NCBI GenBank assembly: GCA_007695015.1
Contig: REEN01000046.1
Span: 1 to 64,000 of the forward strand
Direction of reading: 5' to 3'
DNA from: Marinilabiliales bacterium
Lineage (GTDB): Bacteria; Bacteroidota; Bacteroidia; Bacteroidales; PUMT01
Length of the DNA: 64,000 nt
Both the position numbers and the translations under genes were made by a program. Below are positions 1-12,331 of the stretch, in pieces (within the stretch, counting starts at the first letter, position 1; each line of letters opens with the position of its first letter). The notes under the pieces are model-generated. The model was not told the origin of the DNA. It worked only from the letters and a program-made list of their open reading frames with translations, and made no database searches.

Positions 1-4
1 AATA

Positions 5-2899
<2,895 letters not shown>

Positions 2900-2980
2900 T
2901 GTTTACTGTTACTGAATTATTTGCTCATCCGGCATGTCAATCTTATTGAAGCATGAGATAAACAATCATGCGAACTTTTT

Positions 2981-3070
<90 letters not shown>

Positions 3071-3089
<19 letters not shown>

Positions 3090-3298
3090 TTTATAAATGA
3101 TCCCGGACCCTTTAAAAGGTGATCCGGGATTTTTTATTGTGACTGCCCTCTAGCGCATGCATTAAAGAGCAACCTGGAGAGCCGGTCGTTGCCTCCGGCG
3201 ATCAGGGATTTTTTATTGTGACTGCTCTGAGGCGCCGGTGTTACTGTCCGGGCGGGGAAGCTGGTTGCCGCTGAAGGTGATCAGGGATTTTTTTTCTG
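3071..3298 (+). repeat. three degenerate tandem copies of 5S-end plus terminator
   Basis: The segment made of the 5S 3' end (GGTCGTTGCC) plus the terminator right arm and T-run (GATCCGGGATTTTTTATTG, then TGACTGC) recurs twice. The second copy is near 3183-3226 (GGTCGTTGCC, then GATCAGGGATTTTTTATTG, then TGACTGC). The third is near 3259-3297 (GGTTGCC, then GATCAGGGATTTTTTT). Spacing is about 75-110 bases. Copies two and three have lost the left arm of the hairpin, so they may not terminate by themselves. They look like remnants of unequal recombination or partial duplication at the end of an rRNA operon. Confidence 0.7.
3100..3136 (+). terminator. rRNA operon terminator
   Basis: Inverted repeat ATCCCGGA (3100-3107) and TCCGGGAT (3123-3130), then a T-run to about 3136. 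It sits directly after the 5S gene, where the rRNA transcript should end. Confidence 0.9.
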
Positions 3299-3310
3299 GT
3301 TCCATTTGAC

Positions 3311-3318
3311 TACTTTTG
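3311..3318 (+). promoter_or_regulatory. candidate -7 element for the porin gene
   Basis: TACTTTTG matches the Bacteroidota -7 consensus TAnnTTTG and lies 40 bases before the porin start codon. No TTTG/TTG is seen 19-21 bases further upstream, so the assignment rests on the -7 core alone. Confidence 0.35.
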
Positions 3319-3357
3319 TTGGAATTTTAAATCAGCTACAACTCTTTTGATCTTTCC

Positions 3358-5367
3358 ATGCCAGGGTCCAGAATAAGACTGTCAGTGTTTTTCCTGTTGA
3401 TAATGCAGACCATTGTACTGCCTGCAAAGCAGCCAGGCCAGTCAGTGCCACCTGAACAGCAGTCAGACCGGCCAGTGCCGCCTGAACAGCCCGAGATCAT
3501 CCGGTCATGGAGGCTTACAGGCATGTTTACTGAGACCGAGAGGGTTGAGATCGACACGATGGCAACCGCCTTCCAGGTGCACAGCCCTCTTTTCAAAGAG
3601 GCTATTGCATACTCTTTCCTGGGGAACATGGGACTGGCAGCGATGCCCGATATCTTTACCAGGCGCGGCCTCATGTCAGATTTCTTTTTTATCGATCCTT
3701 TCATCCACTATCTTCCGTCATCATCCGAAACCCGTTACTACAATACCCGCAGGCCGTTTTCGCTGATAGATTTTTCAACCGGCGGACCAAGGGGCAAGAA
3801 TGAGAAGATCCTCAACATCCTGCACACCCAGAATGTGAATCCCGATTTCAATTTGGGGTTCAGGTATTTCAATATCAACTCAGAGGGCCAGTACCGGAAC
3901 CAGGATGCGGTTACCAACGCCATTTCGTTGTTCGGCAGCTACGAACTTGAAAACTACCAGCTGTATGCAAGCCTCAATCTCAACTCGGCAAGGGTTTTTG
4001 AGAACGGGGGACTTTCTGATCCTTCATCATTGCTCAACCCCGATTTTGAAACTGAAGACCATCTGGTCAGGATAGATGCAAGGAATTATGTGAACAATAA
4101 CGGCATTCTGATTTCCCAGTCCTGGCAACCTTTTTTTTACACAGAGAATGATACTGTGGAAAACGGTTCTGGTTCATGGCTTGAAGGGCTCCGTCTTTAC
4201 CATGTTGTAAGGTATGACCGGTACAGGCGTACTTACGATGATAATTTCCCGGGGGCGGGTTTTTATCCTGAAGTTCTGATCAACACTTCACGGACATTCG
4301 ATTCTGTGGCTTACGCAACCCTTACCAACAAGGTGATGGTCGAACTGCCGCCGTTCAGCAGGGGTATTGTCAGCTTCAATGCAAGAGGCGGTATTAAGAA
4401 TGAAATTGAAAGGGGCAGCTACAGTGTACCGCCCGACACCATTTTCCATTTTGATCATACTGAACCGCCTGCCTCTTTTCTGCTGGCCGAACCGTCGGAC
4501 TTTACCATTATTGACAGGAGGGAACACAGGTATGGAAGCAACGCGCTGATAGCTCTTGCACAGGGCGGTATTGGCGATGTTTTCGGAATATGGGGAGAGG
4601 GGAGCCTGTTTTTCCAGGGGCGCAGGGCAGGGGAGTATGACCTGAATGCCGGCATCAGTTTTGACCTGTTTGAGGGCAGGAACAGGTCGGTTCTTGAGGC
4701 GTCGGTCAGGCAAAGGGAGATCACACCCTCCCTCTTCATGAATTCCTATTATTCAAATCACTTCGCGTGGAACAATGATTTCAGGCGGACCGGCGAAAGC
4801 GTTGCCCGGGGCAGGCTGCTCATGCCCGGGCGTGATCTTGAAGCTTCGGTAAGCTTCAGGCTCCTTAACAATTTCATCTATTTTGACAGAACCGCCAATC
4901 TGCGCCAGCACGGTGATGTCATACCGGTAATGAATGTAAGCCTGAAAAAGGATTTCAGCCTCTGGCGGTTTCACTTCAGGAATATAACAGAATACCAGGT
5001 TTCGGGAAACAAGGAGGTGCTGCCCCTGCCTGACCTCTCAGTATACCAGTCGGCCTGGTACGAGCATTCCTTTATTGACGGTATGCTGACAGTGCAGGCA
5101 GGATTTGACATCTGGTACAGCACACGTTACCAGGGATACGCATACCAGCCGGCAATCTCGGCATTTTACCCGCAGGACGAGCGCATGTTCGGCAATTATC
5201 CCTATATCGATGCCTTTATCAGTTTCAAGCATAAAAGACTGAGGGGTTTCTTCAAGGTTGAGCACCTGAACGCCGGTTTTATCTACCCCGATTATTTTAC
5301 TGTTCTGCATTATCCCAGGAACCACAGGATGTTCAAGCTTGGGGTTTCCTGGTCTTTCTATAACTGA
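3358..5367 (+). CDS. putative porin (Porin_10-type outer-membrane beta-barrel)
   Basis: 669-residue protein resembling the large Bacteroidota putative-porin family (Porin_10). A signal peptide is visible at residues 1-24 (basic start, hydrophobic FFLLIMQTIVLPA). A short Pro/Gln linker with duplicated PPEQ follows (about 28-48). The rest alternates polar and aromatic residues as in beta strands, with a near-terminal aromatic stretch (GVSWSFYN) typical of barrel C termini. Family hallmarks include the early PFSLIDFSTGGPRG region followed by a long barrel. It should sit in the outer membrane; the substrate is unknown. The ATG start is chosen because the signal peptide begins there. It is the first gene after the rRNA operon and stands alone, 82 bases before mltF. 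Confidence 0.8.
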   Translation: MPGSRIRLSVFFLLIMQTIVLPAKQPGQSVPPEQQSDRPVPPEQPEIIRSWRLTGMFTETERVEIDTMATAFQVHSPLFKEAIAYSFLGNMGLAAMPDIFTRRGLMSDFFFIDPFIHYLPSSSETRYYNTRRPFSLIDFSTGGPRGKNEKILNILHTQNVNPDFNLGFRYFNINSEGQYRNQDAVTNAISLFGSYELENYQLYASLNLNSARVFENGGLSDPSSLLNPDFETEDHLVRIDARNYVNNNGILISQSWQPFFYTENDTVENGSGSWLEGLRLYHVVRYDRYRRTYDDNFPGAGFYPEVLINTSRTFDSVAYATLTNKVMVELPPFSRGIVSFNARGGIKNEIERGSYSVPPDTIFHFDHTEPPASFLLAEPSDFTIIDRREHRYGSNALIALAQGGIGDVFGIWGEGSLFFQGRRAGEYDLNAGISFDLFEGRNRSVLEASVRQREITPSLFMNSYYSNHFAWNNDFRRTGESVARGRLLMPGRDLEASVSFRLLNNFIYFDRTANLRQHGDVIPVMNVSLKKDFSLWRFHFRNITEYQVSGNKEVLPLPDLSVYQSAWYEHSFIDGMLTVQAGFDIWYSTRYQGYAYQPAISAFYPQDERMFGNYPYIDAFISFKHKRLRGFFKVEHLNAGFIYPDYFTVLHYPRNHRMFKLGVSWSFYN

Positions 5368-5449
5368 TACCTGTTTATTAACTTTCCTTTCCGCCGGAAG
5401 GCGGATATAAAAAAAATTGTATATTCGTATAGTATATAAAAATATTATC

Positions 5450-6895
5450 ATGGGGAGGAAAAAAGTCAACACTTTTTTTTCTTTTCTTGCGCCTCTGGTC
5501 CTGATGACTTTAGCCTGTGACGGTCCTCCCGTAACAGATGAGGAAGCAATTATACCCCATTATACGGAGAGAGGCAGGATCACGGCAATAACAGACTATA
5601 ACTCGACCAACTATTTTATTTACCGGGGAGAGCCGATGGGATACCAGTATGAGATGCTCAACCTGCTGGCCGACCATCTTGGCGTAAGGCTCGATGTTGT
5701 GGTGAACAATAACCTGGATGAAAGTTTCAGCTGCCTGATGGGAGACGAGTGCGACCTTATAGCGATGAACCTCACAGTAACCAGGGAGAGGAGCAGGATG
5801 TTCGATTTTACGGTTCCCCACAGCCAGACCAGGCAGGTCCTTGTACAGAGGTTGCCGTCGGACTGGCACTATATGACTGCTGCCGAGCTCGATACCCACA
5901 TGGTGAGGTCTCCGCTCGAGCTTGCCGGTAAAACCGTGCATGTGCAGAAGAATTCGGCCTATGCTTCAAGGCTCAGGAACCTTATGGATGAAATAGGCGA
6001 CACCATTTTGATAAAAGAGGTTGATATTGCAGTAGAGCAGCTTATCACCATGGTGGCAGAGGGAGAGATTGACATTACGGTAGGCGATGAGAATGTTGCG
6101 AGGGTAAACCAGACATATTATCAGAACCTGGATATAGGCACAGCTATAAGTTTCACCCAGAACCTGGCATGGGCAGTGCGGAAAGGAGATTACACGCTCA
6201 GGGATTCTATCAACGAATGGCTAAGGAATTTCAGTTCGACTATAGAGTACCGGCTCCTTTATGCGAAATATTTCAGGAACCAGCGTTCGGCCAGGATAAT
6301 TCAGAGCGACTTCTATGTGCTTACCAGTGGCAGGATTTCACCATACGACGATCTCATCAGAAAGTACAGCGAGGAGATCGGATGGGACTGGAGGCTGCTT
6401 GCTTCCATGATCTATCAGGAGTCCCGTTTCAGGTACGATGCTGAGAGCTGGGCAGGTGCCCGGGGACTGATGCAGCTGATGCCGGGAACGGCAAGGCGGT
6501 ATGGTGTGAGGAACCTGGATGACCCGGAAGAGAATATCCGCGGGGGCGTGAGGTATATAGCATGGCTTGACGAGATACTGAGTGACCGTATAACCGACAG
6601 GGAGGAACGTATCAAGTTCATCCTTGCATCGTATAATGTCGGTCTCGGACATGTTCTTGATGCCAGGGCCCTGGCCCGCAAGTATGACAAAGACCCTGAC
6701 CGGTGGACAGGCAGCGTGGATTACTATATACTCAACAAGTCAAATCCCGATTACTTCCTCGATCCTGTCGTAAGGCACGGGTATGCCCGCGGCTATGAAC
6801 CATACAGGTACGTGGGCGAGATACTGAACCGTTACGACCATTACAGGAACATTGTTACTGACCATTTAGCCCAGCAAAACCCGCCAGCTCCATAA
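5450..6895 (+). CDS. mltF: membrane-bound lytic murein transglycosylase F
   Basis: 481-residue lipoprotein that cleaves peptidoglycan glycan strands non-hydrolytically, leaving 1,6-anhydro-muramic ends. Residues 1-22 form a lipoprotein signal with lipobox TLAC (Cys23). An amino-acid-binding-protein-like domain spans about 45-275 (phrases such as GEPMGYQYEMLNLLADHLG and DFTVPH). A lytic transglycosylase SLT domain follows from about 305 to 445. Its catalytic Glu is E324 in YQESRF, followed by the family motifs GARGLMQLMPGTA and ASYNVG. The start is the ATG at 5450, since the only longer start in frame is a TTG 33 bases upstream that would bury the signal peptide. The 3' end overlaps the convergent NUDIX gene by 41 bases. 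Confidence 0.93.
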   Translation: MGRKKVNTFFSFLAPLVLMTLACDGPPVTDEEAIIPHYTERGRITAITDYNSTNYFIYRGEPMGYQYEMLNLLADHLGVRLDVVVNNNLDESFSCLMGDECDLIAMNLTVTRERSRMFDFTVPHSQTRQVLVQRLPSDWHYMTAAELDTHMVRSPLELAGKTVHVQKNSAYASRLRNLMDEIGDTILIKEVDIAVEQLITMVAEGEIDITVGDENVARVNQTYYQNLDIGTAISFTQNLAWAVRKGDYTLRDSINEWLRNFSSTIEYRLLYAKYFRNQRSARIIQSDFYVLTSGRISPYDDLIRKYSEEIGWDWRLLASMIYQESRFRYDAESWAGARGLMQLMPGTARRYGVRNLDDPEENIRGGVRYIAWLDEILSDRITDREERIKFILASYNVGLGHVLDARALARKYDKDPDRWTGSVDYYILNKSNPDYFLDPVVRHGYARGYEPYRYVGEILNRYDHYRNIVTDHLAQQNPPAP

Positions 6896-7484
6896 ACTCG
6901 GAAAGGATCATGGCGGTGGCGCCCCAGATAAATTCACCTCCCACACGGTATCCCGGGGCACGGATGGTAATCCCTGAGACATTCAATTTCTCCTCTGTTT
7001 TGAGCTTGTTGTCTGCCAGTTCGCCAAGGCTTGCGGGAATAAGGTATTCCACCTCCTGGGGGTCAATAATGAACTGAGGTTGCCGGCTTGCATAACCCAC
7101 CACCGGAAGTACCTCCAGGTTGCTTACCGGGATAAATAGTGGCGTGAGGGTTCCCATAACGGTAACCATGTCCGGGTCGGTCCCGGTCTCCTCAGCAGCC
7201 TCTCTCAATGCAGTGTATATAACCGTTTTATCACCATCTTCCATTTTCCCGCCGGGAAAACTTATCTGTCCGCTATGCGGGCCGGGATATTCGGTTCGCT
7301 TTATAAAAAGAATGTGAAGATCCCCCTTTCGGGGAAAAAGAAGCAGCAGCACACCGGCTTTGCCTGCACTTCCAGAGGTTCTGAAAACACGGTGTACCCT
7401 TGGTGCCATCTTTCTCTGGGCAGGCTCACCGGGGAGGCTTTTCCCCAGTTCTTTTTCGAGTCTTTTTATGAAGTTATTTCTCAT
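6855..7484 (-). CDS. NUDIX hydrolase, CoA pyrophosphatase (NudL) type
   Basis: About 209 residues with one NUDIX fold. The motif FPGGKMEDGD followed 14 residues after GG by REAAEETG matches the spacing of the NudL/CoAse branch, which cleaves coenzyme A and related CoA species to 4'-phosphopantetheine and 3',5'-ADP. The upstream phrase GPHSGQISFPGG is also typical of that branch. The ATG at 7484 (MRNNFIKRL) is preferred over an in-frame GTG 57 bases upstream because similarity to the family begins after it. The gene converges on mltF with a 41-base overlap of coding ends. Substrate preference is inferred from the family and could differ. Confidence 0.85.
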   Translation of the reverse strand: MRNNFIKRLEKELGKSLPGEPAQRKMAPRVHRVFRTSGSAGKAGVLLLLFPRKGDLHILFIKRTEYPGPHSGQISFPGGKMEDGDKTVIYTALREAAEETGTDPDMVTVMGTLTPLFIPVSNLEVLPVVGYASRQPQFIIDPQEVEYLIPASLGELADNKLKTEEKLNVSGITIRAPGYRVGGEFIWGATAMILSEFMELAGFAGLNGQ

Positions 7485-7695
7485 GCAGCCGCCAAGGAAT
7501 CTCAGGTGTCGAAGATAGTGATTAAAAATTTCCGTCTGCACTCTGATCTTAAGTAAAGCATTTCTTTTTTAAGACGGGCTAAATAACTATTTGCCTTTGC
7601 CAGCGTTTATGTTCCCGGCTTGCGGCCTTTTGGTTCAGTATTTTACGGGGGCATCTTGAACCAGTGTCCGGCAGCGGTATCTTTTCGGTCCATCA

Positions 7696-8943
7696 TTAAT
7701 CGAACCGGATCGTCTTTTCCGGGTCGATCCTGCCGATAATATATGACGGGATTACCAGCATTGCCACTGTAACTGCCATTGTGCCTGCATTAAGCAGCAG
7801 GACATGCAATAAGCGCAGGTTTACAGGCACAGTGGGGATGAAGTAAGATGCCTGGTCAAGTTTCAGAAAACCGGTATAGTGCTGTACCAGTATGAGCCCT
7901 ATCCCGATCAGGTTTCCCCAGAACAGGCCTTTTGCAGTGAGGAAAGCCGACTGGTAGAGGAATATTTTCCGGAGCCGGCTGTTTTCAAGCCCCATGGCCT
8001 TCAGTATGCCGATCATACCGGTCCTTTCCAGTATAAGTATCAGCAGTCCCGACACCATATTGAAACCTGCAACAATGACCATAAGCGACAGGATCACCCA
8101 CACGTTCATATCGAGCAGCTCTAGCCAGTCAAAGAATTGCGGATACTTGTCGTTTATGCTTTCGACACGCAATCGGGTAAGGTCGCCGGTAAACTGGTAT
8201 CCGGCAAGGTCATCAACCTGCCTGGCAACAAGGTCAATGTTATCGTAGTCATGAAGCAATATCTCGAAACCGCTTACCTGGTCGTCATCCCAGTCGTTCA
8301 ACCTCTGTATATGCCTGAGATCGGCCAAAACGAACATTTTGTCAAGCTCTTCAAGTCCGGTATCATAGATTCCCGACAGGGTGAACCTTCTTGCACGCGG
8401 AGGTTCCTGAACGAAGAACATAGCGAAATCATCACCCACGTCCAGACGCAGCAGCGAGGCGACAGTGCGCGAAAGCACAGCCTCGTTACTTGTAACCGTA
8501 TCAGTAAGCGTCAATCTTGAACCCTCTACCATGTTCTGCTCGAAGAATGACCAGTCAAAGCTGCCGTCAACACCCTTCAGTATCACCCCCTGGATATCTT
8601 CGCCCCGGGTCCGTATAATACCCGGCTTAGTCGCGAATGGTTGAATATGCCTGACTTCAGGTATTTGTGCTATCCCGGGCAGGAAGTCCTGGTCCATCCT
8701 GACCGGGGTTGTCTCCCAGGATATGTTGGAGTCGAAATTGGTAATCTGGATATGTGACCCGAAGCCGATCACCTTGTTACGGATCTCCCTCTTGAAGCCG
8801 GTAACAACCGCAACTGATATCAGCATTACCGCCATGCCCAGGGCAATGCCGGCGACTGCTATTTTCACTATGGGTCCCGAAATGGTCTTTTTCCCATCCT
8901 GGTCTCCGGCAAGGCGTTTTGCTATGTGGAGTTCAATGTTCAT
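7696..8943 (-). CDS. ABC transporter permease, LolC/LolE family
   Basis: 415 residues with the FtsX/MacB permease layout. One transmembrane helix lies near residues 25-48 (IVKIAVAGIALGMAVMLISVAVV), then a periplasmic domain of about 230 residues, then three helices around 280-305, 330-355 and 378-402. The N-terminal helix followed by GFKREIRNKVIGFGSHIQI is typical of lipoprotein-releasing permeases, which hand mature lipoproteins from the inner membrane to a periplasmic carrier. No ATPase is adjacent; a LolD-type ATPase gene is present at 42561-43226 and is a plausible partner (inference). It is transcribed divergently from cysE. Confidence 0.85.
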   Translation of the reverse strand: MNIELHIAKRLAGDQDGKKTISGPIVKIAVAGIALGMAVMLISVAVVTGFKREIRNKVIGFGSHIQITNFDSNISWETTPVRMDQDFLPGIAQIPEVRHIQPFATKPGIIRTRGEDIQGVILKGVDGSFDWSFFEQNMVEGSRLTLTDTVTSNEAVLSRTVASLLRLDVGDDFAMFFVQEPPRARRFTLSGIYDTGLEELDKMFVLADLRHIQRLNDWDDDQVSGFEILLHDYDNIDLVARQVDDLAGYQFTGDLTRLRVESINDKYPQFFDWLELLDMNVWVILSLMVIVAGFNMVSGLLILILERTGMIGILKAMGLENSRLRKIFLYQSAFLTAKGLFWGNLIGIGLILVQHYTGFLKLDQASYFIPTVPVNLRLLHVLLLNAGTMAVTVAMLVIPSYIIGRIDPEKTIRFD

Positions 8944-9006
8944 GATTGTATTGGCACGCCTGCGAAATTAATACATATTTTAACCGCTTCAAAGACAAAA
9001 GCAAGG

Positions 9007-9066
9007 CTGTGGTGACAAATATCTGTGCTGTGGTGACAATTATCTCTGTGCCGGGGTGAGAAATCT
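9007..9066. repeat. short degenerate tandem repeat
   Basis: CTGTGGTGACAAATATCTGTG (9007-9027) is followed by CTGTGGTGACAATTATCTCTGTG with a two-base insertion (9028-9050), then a weaker third copy beginning CCGGGGTGAGAAATCTC. It lies between the divergent permease and cysE genes. Function unknown. Confidence 0.55.
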
Positions 9067-9137
9067 CAGCGAAGCGCCCCGGATAGTGTTAATTGAAACA
9101 AAACATTGTCTGTGGTTCTCAACAGGCTTGAGTTTAT

Positions 9138-9145
9138 TATCTTTG
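9138..9145 (+). promoter_or_regulatory. candidate -7 element of the cysE-cysK operon
   Basis: TATCTTTG followed by CA is the common Bacteroidota promoter core TAnnTTTG(C). It lies 42 bases before the cysE ATG. No convincing -33 TTTG at the usual distance. Confidence 0.5.
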
Positions 9146-9187
9146 CATCTGTGAATGTGCCGGTAATAAGGTAATTTAATAAAAGAT

Positions 9188-10021
9188 ATGGATAAGCTGG
9201 ATCCCTTTATAGACAAACTGTTCGACAAACACCGTTCAGTCAGCGAATTCCTTCCTGATATCAATGAGACCCAGGAGTTTACAGATAGACTTATACGTCT
9301 GCTTTTTCCCAATTATCCCTGTGACAGGAAGGAGCAGTACCGGATGAGGTTCAGGGAGCTGGAAGTTAAGCTCGAAAAACTGATGATATTGCTCGACAGC
9401 AATATGGAGGGTGATCCGTACGAGCAATCCCGTCGCTTTTTTGAAGAGGTACCGGTAATCTATACACTGCTTGTTAAGGATGCTGAGGCTATTTGCCGGT
9501 TCGATCCGGCCGTTACCAGCCTCCAGGAGGTGATCTGTGCCTACCCGGGATTTTATGCAATAGCTGTATACCGTTTTGCCAACCTGCTTTACCGCCGCGG
9601 AGTTCCCCTTCTGCCCAGGATAATGACGGAGTATGCCCATGGAAAGACAGGTATTGACATACACCCGGGCGCCACCATCGGCAAAAGTTTTTTCATTGAT
9701 CATGGAACCGGGGTGGTGATAGGAGAGACAACCATAATTGGCGATAATGTGAAGATATACCAGGGGGTAACCCTGGGGGCGTTGGTCGTGAAAAAAAGTA
9801 TGGCTGCGAAAAAGAGGCATCCGACCATTGAGGATAACGTTGTTATATATGCAGGAAGCACTGTGCTGGGTGGCGAGACGACAATCGGGCATGACTCTGT
9901 TATCGGGGGCAACGTGTGGCTGACAGAGAGCGTCCCCGCGCATTCGGTGGTATATCACACCAGTACCGTTAAAATAAGGAACAGCAAGGATAAAGGCAGT
10001 TATGACGATTTTTCAATTTAA
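9188..10021 (+). CDS. cysE: serine O-acetyltransferase
   Basis: 277 residues. Transfers acetyl from acetyl-CoA to L-serine, giving O-acetylserine for cysteine synthesis. The N-terminal half is helical. From about residue 150 it forms a left-handed parallel beta-helix of hexapeptide repeats ([41 protein letters not shown] and later turns), with the conserved [11 protein letters not shown] segment carrying active-site residues. It is of the EpsC length class. The ATG at 9188 is preceded by a TAnnTTTG promoter core. cysK follows after 12 bases, so the two are surely cotranscribed and the products may form a cysteine synthase complex. Confidence 0.95.
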   Translation: MDKLDPFIDKLFDKHRSVSEFLPDINETQEFTDRLIRLLFPNYPCDRKEQYRMRFRELEVKLEKLMILLDSNMEGDPYEQSRRFFEEVPVIYTLLVKDAEAICRFDPAVTSLQEVICAYPGFYAIAVYRFANLLYRRGVPLLPRIMTEYAHGKTGIDIHPGATIGKSFFIDHGTGVVIGETTIIGDNVKIYQGVTLGALVVKKSMAAKKRHPTIEDNVVIYAGSTVLGGETTIGHDSVIGGNVWLTESVPAHSVVYHTSTVKIRNSKDKGSYDDFSI

Positions 10022-10033
10022 CTCAAATCCATA

Positions 10034-10948
10034 ATGAGGAGTGAAAATATACTGGGTCTGATAGGCAACACCCCTGTTGTCAGGATCAACAGGTTGTTTG
10101 GTGATGACTTTGAGGTTTGGATCAAGCTCGAGAAGAGCAATCCCGGCGCCAGCATAAAGGACCGGATAGCACTGGCAATGGTTGAGGAAGCAGAAAAAAG
10201 CGGGGTGCTGAAACCCGGTGGAACTATTATTGAGCCAACTTCGGGGAATACCGGGATCGGTCTTGCCCTGGTGGCTGCTGTAAAGCGATACCCCTTAATA
10301 CTTGTTATGCCCGAGTCGATGTCGGTCGAACGAAGAAGGATAATGGCTGCATATGGTGCCGGGATTGAGCTTACTCCCCGGGAAACAGGTATGAAGGGTG
10401 CAATAGCAAGAGCTAACGAGCTCGCAGGTCAGATAAAGGGAGCATGGATGCCCATGCAGTTTGATAATCCTGCAAATCCCCGTATACATTCAGCAACGAC
10501 TGCATCGGAAATAATCGCCGATTTTCCTGGGGGGCTCGATTACATGGTGACGGGAGTGGGGACAGGCGGACATATAACCGGCGCCGGAGTTGTGCTTAAA
10601 TCAGCCTTTCCTGATATTAAGATCTTTGCGGTTGAGCCTGCACTGTCGCCCGTACTCAGTGGTGGTGAGCCCGGGCCGCACCCCATACAGGGTATCGGAG
10701 CGGGATTTGTTCCCGCCGTACTTGACAGGGATATGATAGACGGTATTGTTACCGTAGAGAAGGAGGAGGCTTTCGGGTATGCGTTAAAGGCAGCCAGGCA
10801 GGAAGGTATTTTTGCGGGAATATCTACCGGGGCATCGCTTGCTGCTGTTGCAAAAGTGCTCACGGACGCTCCGAAAAATTCACGTGTGCTTACATTTTGC
10901 TACGATACCGGAGAGCGGTACCTTTCAGTACCCGGTCTGTTCGAATGA
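10034..10948 (+). CDS. cysK: cysteine synthase (O-acetylserine sulfhydrylase)
   Basis: 304-residue PLP enzyme that joins O-acetylserine with sulfide to give L-cysteine. The PLP-binding lysine is K42 in NPGASIKDR. The substrate loop TSGNTG is at 69-74, the phosphate-binding glycine loop is GTGGH, and the distal STGAS motif is present. Length and motifs fit CysK/CysM; the two are not separated here. Second gene of the cysE operon. The early sequence [16 protein letters not shown] is a canonical N terminus, supporting this start. Confidence 0.95.
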   Translation: MRSENILGLIGNTPVVRINRLFGDDFEVWIKLEKSNPGASIKDRIALAMVEEAEKSGVLKPGGTIIEPTSGNTGIGLALVAAVKRYPLILVMPESMSVERRRIMAAYGAGIELTPRETGMKGAIARANELAGQIKGAWMPMQFDNPANPRIHSATTASEIIADFPGGLDYMVTGVGTGGHITGAGVVLKSAFPDIKIFAVEPALSPVLSGGEPGPHPIQGIGAGFVPAVLDRDMIDGIVTVEKEEAFGYALKAARQEGIFAGISTGASLAAVAKVLTDAPKNSRVLTFCYDTGERYLSVPGLFE

Positions 10949-11014
10949 TGTATCAGTTTGTTACGCCGGGCTGCTTAATGTTGGTGCAGGCAAAGGTTTT
11001 TAAAATAATTAATA

Positions 11015-11022
11015 TAAGTTTG
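11015..11022 (+). promoter_or_regulatory. candidate -7 element for the NamZ-type gene
   Basis: TAAGTTTG matches TAnnTTTG, 68 bases before the start codon of the muramidase gene. No -33 element at consensus spacing. Confidence 0.35.
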
Positions 11023-11089
11023 TCCTGCCGGAAGAGACCGGATCTCTGACGGTTCGGGATTAATGACGGAAACTATATTACCTTGAAAA

Positions 11090-12277
11090 ATGAGTAAAAA
11101 GATTTTACTGATCTTAACATGCATGGTTATCTCGCTTGTCCATGCAGGGTCACAGGTACCCCGTTACCGGGATGTTACCACCGGCGCCGAAAGGGTTGAC
11201 CAGTACCTCGGTTTACTGGAGGGGAAACGGGTAGGTATTGTTGCAAATCACACAACAATGATAGGCGGCACCCATCTTGTCGACAGCCTGCTGTCTCTGG
11301 GTGTGGATATAAGGAAGGTGTTTGTTCCCGAACATGGCTTCAGGGGTACGGCCGATGCCGGTGAAAGGATATCGACAACCAGCGATGAAAAGACCGGGCT
11401 GCCACTTGTTTCGCTTTACGGCCAGAGGCTAAAACCCGGGCCGGAGGACATGGAAGACCTCGATATTGTCATATACGACATACAGGATGTCGGCGTAAGG
11501 TTCTATACCTATATATCGACCATGCATTATGTGATGGAGGCCTGTGCCGAAAACGGTGTCTCCTTCCTGGTCCTGGATCGCCCCAATCCCAACGGGTTCT
11601 ATGTTGACGGCCCCGTGCTTGATATGGAGCTGCGGTCATTCGTAGGGATGCATCCTATACCCATTGTTCACGGATTGACCGTGGCTGAACTTGCCCTTAT
11701 GATAAATGGCGAAGGATGGCTTGATGGCGGCATTACGGCCGACCTGCATTATGTCCTTTGCGAGAATTACGACCACAACACTCTGTACAGGCTTCCGGTC
11801 AGGCCTTCGCCTAACCTGCAGACCCAGCTTTCAATTTATCTTTATCCATCTGTCTGCCTGTTTGAGGGGACCGTAATGAGCCTGGGCCGGGGTACTGATT
11901 TTCCGTTCATGGTGTTCGGGCATCCTGAGATGCGCAATGCCAGTTTCCAGTTTACACCGCAGAGTACCGAAGGTGCACGAAACCCCCCTCTGAAAGGGCA
12001 GTTGTGTAACGGGGTTGACCTCAGGGGGGTGCAGGAGCGGTTGATCCTGGAACGCCGGGAGATATACCTTGAGTGGCTGCTTTTTGCCTACAACAACATG
12101 CCCCGCGACATAGAGTTCTTTACAGGCTATTTCAATACTCTTGTCGGCAATACCCTGGTACGTGAAATGATAGAGAAAGGCGCTCATGTGTCGACTATAA
12201 TGGCTACATGGAAAGACGATGTTGCGGAGTTCAAGAAGCTGAGAAGGCAGTATCTTCTCTACCCCGACTTTGAGTAG
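11090..12277 (+). CDS. namZ: exo-beta-N-acetylmuramidase NamZ family (DUF1343, GH171)
   Basis: 395 residues with a signal peptide at 1-22 (KKILLILTCMVISLVHAGSQ), so it is exported. It matches the DUF1343 family, whose characterised members remove terminal N-acetylmuramic acid from peptidoglycan fragments. Family hallmarks are GKRVGIVANHT near residue 46, VFVPEHGFRG (E81 is the likely catalytic acid), the DIQDVGVRFYTY segment, LDRPNPNG and the late EGTVMSLGRGTDFPF. The role is probably wall recycling or feeding on other bacteria's wall fragments. It stands alone, convergent with the phosphotriesterase-family gene. No MurQ or muropeptide transporter is nearby. Confidence 0.88.
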   Translation: MSKKILLILTCMVISLVHAGSQVPRYRDVTTGAERVDQYLGLLEGKRVGIVANHTTMIGGTHLVDSLLSLGVDIRKVFVPEHGFRGTADAGERISTTSDEKTGLPLVSLYGQRLKPGPEDMEDLDIVIYDIQDVGVRFYTYISTMHYVMEACAENGVSFLVLDRPNPNGFYVDGPVLDMELRSFVGMHPIPIVHGLTVAELALMINGEGWLDGGITADLHYVLCENYDHNTLYRLPVRPSPNLQTQLSIYLYPSVCLFEGTVMSLGRGTDFPFMVFGHPEMRNASFQFTPQSTEGARNPPLKGQLCNGVDLRGVQERLILERREIYLEWLLFAYNNMPRDIEFFTGYFNTLVGNTLVREMIEKGAHVSTIMATWKDDVAEFKKLRRQYLLYPDFE

Positions 12278-12331
12278 CTCTTTTCCGCTACAGTTTGTCA
12301 GTCCGCTAGTCCGTCAGTTCACTTCTCTCTG

